A DNA stretch of 64,000 bases from Tamlana sp. 2_MG-2023 (lineage in GTDB: Bacteria > Bacteroidota > Bacteroidia > Flavobacteriales > Flavobacteriaceae). The DNA lies in assembly GCF_030548465.1 (NCBI RefSeq), contig NZ_JAUOSF010000006.1, positions 186,001 to 250,000 of the forward strand, read 5' to 3'. Every line of letters starts with the position of its first letter. The stretch's first letter is position 1. This document shows, in pieces, positions 61,203 to 64,000 of the stretch. The notes under the pieces were generated by a model, which saw only the letters and a program-made list of their open reading frames with translations, ran no database searches and was not told the origin of the DNA. The translations under genes and the position numbers were made by a program.

Positions 61203-62882
61203 ATGAAAAAATTATTAATACTAAGTGTATTGTTACTAACGATCTTATTTAGTTGTAACAATGACGATTATATTGCTCCATATGGCGATTATTCCAATTT
61301 TTTGTGGACTACGACGTCAGGCGCTGAAGAAACAGATTATGTCATTGCATTGAATGATTTTATTGGGTTCTTTAATGTATCTAATAATGAGCTTTCTCAT
61401 AATTGGAGCATACCAGCGGGAACAAGTATATTAAATAAGGAATTTACTGAAAATGATTCTATTTATACTGAGTTTGTAATTGGATCAGGACCTACTTCTA
61501 TTCAAGAAAAACAGTTAAATGTCCTTTTTAATACACCTGGTGTCAAGGAAATTAAATTAAGAAATACATTTAAAGACTCTGTAACAGATTCAGAATTTAA
61601 GGATGGCTTTTGGGAAGTAAATAAAACATTTACAGTAACTGTTTTTGATGATATTAGACCAAGCTTTAAAGTGATGCGTGGTGATGAAGAGCTTATTGCT
61701 GTTACTGAAAACGAGTGGCCTTCAGATGACAATTCTGCTTCATGGCCTACCGTTACCATTGAGGCAGGGGAAGAATTAACGTTTGTTGATATGACAACAG
61801 ATGGAGAACCTGATAAAAGAACCTGGACATTCAATGGAGGAGAAATAGAAACAAGTGGTTCTGAAATAGCGAATGTGCCTTATTTCGGTCTTGGGACTTC
61901 AAAAGCCGGAAGTCTAAAATCTGTTAGAAATCAAAGTGAAGTGAAACCTAAGGGTGAAGGAACAAAGCTCATTCCACTCAACATAGAAGTGATTAAATCA
62001 TCAAAACCGTTTGAGGTTTTTGGTAAAGCTTCATTAGATAAAGATGAAACTATTTCATTTTCTGTTACTGGTGAAATTAATAAAATTGGAAACCAGTTAG
62101 ACAAGTTTAAAGTTAATGTAGTCAATACAGCTGCAGGATTTAATCAAGAGATTGCGGTAGCATCTGTAAGTATTGACCCTAGTGACCCTACAGTATTAAA
62201 TATGAAATTATCAGATCCTGTATATAACTCTGATGTCGTTAGTATTTCATATGAAGGTGGTGCTGTAGAAGAAGGGAGAATATCAAGTGTTGATGAAAGA
62301 TATCTTGAAGATTTCGCGGGTTTAATTGTGGATATGTACTTTGAAGGTGGTATGAATTTAGATTTTACTGGTTATGAATTGCCATGGGATGGTGATGGAA
62401 ATCAATGGAGAGAAGCAAATGCCGGCGGATATTTTGGTCAACATAACGGTACAACAGAAGCGGGCCCATTATACTATTGGAGAGATACAACTGTAAAACG
62501 TTTTGGAGTAAGTTCTATGAAGTTTGAAACTAGTGGTGAAGGTCTTGTTCTTGCAAATACAAGATTACAAGGATCTCAATTTTCTACATTATCTCCAATT
62601 ACAGCTGGTAAATATGTGCCTTCACTTTGGATATATTTAGATGAAGGAAATACGATGAATAATATTGAGTATAACTTTACAACTGGACCAGCTTTAATTT
62701 TTGATCTAAGTGCTATCGAAAAAGGTAAATGGGTACAATTAACCTTACCTGAAACAGATTTTGAAGATATATCAAACGGAAGACTTGATATTAATATTAA
62801 AAATGCTGGGCAAGATAATGCGCAGGTACAAAAACTATGGTTGGATAATTTTGACTTATTGATAGTTGAAGAAAGAATTTAG
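61203..62882 (+). CDS. Surface glycan-binding lipoprotein (SusE/SGBP position)
   Basis: A 559-residue lipoprotein with Cys18 (LFSCNNDDY). The sequence is beta-rich. Residues about 30-190 include a PKD-like strand set. A second domain contains ITVEAGEE-type and FVDMTTDGEPDKRTWTFNGG tracts, again PKD-like. A middle SusE-like section (VNTAAGFNQEIAVASVSIDPSDP) follows. The last ~180 residues form a jelly roll (VDMYFEGGMNLDFTGYE, GVSSMKFETSGEGLVL, KLWLDNFDLLIVEE) resembling the CBM-like domains at 15872 and 17391. No catalytic residues are seen. It would bind polymer at the cell surface for SusC/SusD. Assignment is by position and architecture. Confidence 0.75.
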   Translation: MKKLLILSVLLLTILFSCNNDDYIAPYGDYSNFLWTTTSGAEETDYVIALNDFIGFFNVSNNELSHNWSIPAGTSILNKEFTENDSIYTEFVIGSGPTSIQEKQLNVLFNTPGVKEIKLRNTFKDSVTDSEFKDGFWEVNKTFTVTVFDDIRPSFKVMRGDEELIAVTENEWPSDDNSASWPTVTIEAGEELTFVDMTTDGEPDKRTWTFNGGEIETSGSEIANVPYFGLGTSKAGSLKSVRNQSEVKPKGEGTKLIPLNIEVIKSSKPFEVFGKASLDKDETISFSVTGEINKIGNQLDKFKVNVVNTAAGFNQEIAVASVSIDPSDPTVLNMKLSDPVYNSDVVSISYEGGAVEEGRISSVDERYLEDFAGLIVDMYFEGGMNLDFTGYELPWDGDGNQWREANAGGYFGQHNGTTEAGPLYYWRDTTVKRFGVSSMKFETSGEGLVLANTRLQGSQFSTLSPITAGKYVPSLWIYLDEGNTMNNIEYNFTTGPALIFDLSAIEKGKWVQLTLPETDFEDISNGRLDINIKNAGQDNAQVQKLWLDNFDLLIVEERI

Positions 62883-62923
62883 TAATACGATACAATTTAA
62901 GTTAACAATAATATTATCAATCA

Positions 62924-64000
62924 ATGATTAGAATAAATTGGGTTTTTAAACTAGTAATGTTTTTATCAGTTATAGTTTTGTTCAACTGTAACTCAAATAA
63001 AAAGGAAGAGAAGCAAACTTCAGTAAAACCAAATATAGTTGTCATTTATCTTGACGATTTAGGTTACGGAGATTTAAGTGCTTATGGTGCAACAGAAATA
63101 CAAACACCAAATATAGATGCTTTGGCTACTGGAGGTGTTAAATTTACAGATGGTTACGCATCATCTGCAACATGTACCCCTAGCCGTTATGCTTTATTAA
63201 CAGGGATGTACCCTTGGCGTAATAAAGATGCTAAGATTTTACCAGGTACAGCACCATTGTTAATTAGTACAGAACAACAAACATTGCCAAAGTTACTTAA
63301 AAAGGAAGGCTATCAAACTGCTATTGTTGGTAAATGGCATTTAGGATTAGGAACTGGGGTGGTAAATTGGAATGAGCGCGTGTCTCCAGGTCCTAATGAA
63401 GTTGGTTTTGATGAAGCATATATACTTGCAGCTACTCAAGATCGCGTTCCTACAGTTTATATTGAAAATGGAAATGTTGTAGGATTAGATATCAATGATC
63501 CTATTGAAGTAGATTATAAGAATAATTTTGAAGGAGAGCCCACAGCCATTAGTAACCCAGAAATGCTTAATATGAACTGGCACCATGGGCATAACAATAG
63601 TATTGTAAATGGCATTCCTAGAATTGGCTACATGAAAGGCGGAGAAAAAGCGAAATGGACAGATACAGAAATGGCAGATCATTTCCTGGTAAAAGCTCAA
63701 GATTACGTAAAAAAGCATAAAGAAGAACCTTTCTTTTTATACTATGCTATGCAACAACCTCACGTTCCAAGAACTCCACATCCTCGTTTTGTAGGTAAAT
63801 CTGGATTAGGTCCAAGAGGAGATGTTATTCTTGAAGCAGACTGGTGCATAGGTGAATTCATGAAAACTCTTGTAGAAGAAGGCATATTAGAAAATACTTT
63901 AGTTGTTTTCTCAAGTGATAATGGTCCTGTTTTAAATGATGGCTATTATGATGATGCTGTAGAAAAATTAGGTAATCATAAACCTGCTGGACCATTAAGA
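62924..64000 (+). CDS. S1 family sulfatase, lipoprotein (partial; S1_15-like), 3' end off the window
   Basis: The first 359 codons of a sulfatase that runs past base 64000. The start at 62924 (MIRINWVFKLVMFLSVIVLF) gives a lipoprotein signal with Cys22. IYLDDLGYGDLSAYG is the metal site, SATCTPSRYALLTGMYPWR the catalytic segment (Cys84), VGKWHLGLG and VFSSDNGPVLNDGYYDD the next blocks. The CTPSRYALLTG.YPWR tract resembles the S1_15 subfamily, some of which act on 6-O-sulfated galactose or GalNAc; this is only a hint. It follows the SGBP gene by 41 bases and is likely part of the SusC-led operon. Confidence 0.92.
   Translation, partial: MIRINWVFKLVMFLSVIVLFNCNSNKKEEKQTSVKPNIVVIYLDDLGYGDLSAYGATEIQTPNIDALATGGVKFTDGYASSATCTPSRYALLTGMYPWRNKDAKILPGTAPLLISTEQQTLPKLLKKEGYQTAIVGKWHLGLGTGVVNWNERVSPGPNEVGFDEAYILAATQDRVPTVYIENGNVVGLDINDPIEVDYKNNFEGEPTAISNPEMLNMNWHHGHNNSIVNGIPRIGYMKGGEKAKWTDTEMADHFLVKAQDYVKKHKEEPFFLYYAMQQPHVPRTPHPRFVGKSGLGPRGDVILEADWCIGEFMKTLVEEGILENTLVVFSSDNGPVLNDGYYDDAVEKLGNHKPAGPLR

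Overview
The window is an AT-rich stretch of a marine Flavobacteriaceae-type (Bacteroidota) chromosome. The evidence is a SusC/SusD pair, a hybrid two-component regulator (HTCS), C-terminal type IX secretion (T9SS) sorting domains, Bacteroidota-style lipoprotein signals and a TAnnTTTG-type promoter element. I cannot name the species.

Bases 1-9878, nearly all on the minus strand, are housekeeping genes. In order they are a partial DUF1697 gene, a 55-residue orphan, an HI0933-type flavoprotein, a glycerophosphodiester phosphodiesterase and a TesB thioesterase. These are followed by an oxidative-repair group (aldo/keto reductase, SelO, MsrA, MsrB) and a transketolase/transaldolase-like pair. A DUF2490 gene (10273-11052) lies between this block and the next.

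From about 11.5 kb to the right edge, every gene is on the plus strand and forms one large polysaccharide utilization locus (PUL) for a sulfated red-algal galactan, most likely carrageenan of the lambda/iota kind. The reading rests on several enzyme families together. There are two beta-propeller proteins that look like GH150 lambda-carrageenases (one is 942 residues). There are two intact GH82-like iota-carrageenase relatives plus one gutted copy, and two GH110 alpha-1,3-galactosidases. There are two GH2 beta-galactosidases, one GH127, and one clan GH-A enzyme of the GH42/GH167 kind. There are also two SGNH/SASA esterases and nine S1 sulfatases, the last cut by the window edge. Uptake is by SusC, SusD and a surface glycan-binding lipoprotein at 56.3-62.9 kb. 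Sensing is by the HTCS at 11.5-15.6 kb.

The inferred sequence of events is as follows. Endo-enzymes (GH150, GH82) cut the polymer outside the cell, helped by secreted jelly-roll proteins, and SusC/D imports oligosaccharides. Sulfatases and esterases strip substituents in the periplasm or at the membrane, which exposes alternating alpha-1,3 and beta-1,4 galactose (or 3,6-anhydrogalactose) linkages to GH110, GH127, GH2 and the GH-A enzyme. No kappa-carrageenase (GH16), sulfatase maturase or anhydrogalactose catabolic gene is visible here.

The most unusual points are these. Both intact GH82-like proteins keep the general acid but lack the aspartate used as general base. A third GH82 has lost its whole catalytic core in frame yet keeps matching N- and C-terminal ends. 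A MITE-like inverted-repeat element sits between the GH127 and GH82 genes. Phased direct repeats that could be regulator sites precede the first secreted-protein gene and the sulfatase/GH110 operon.
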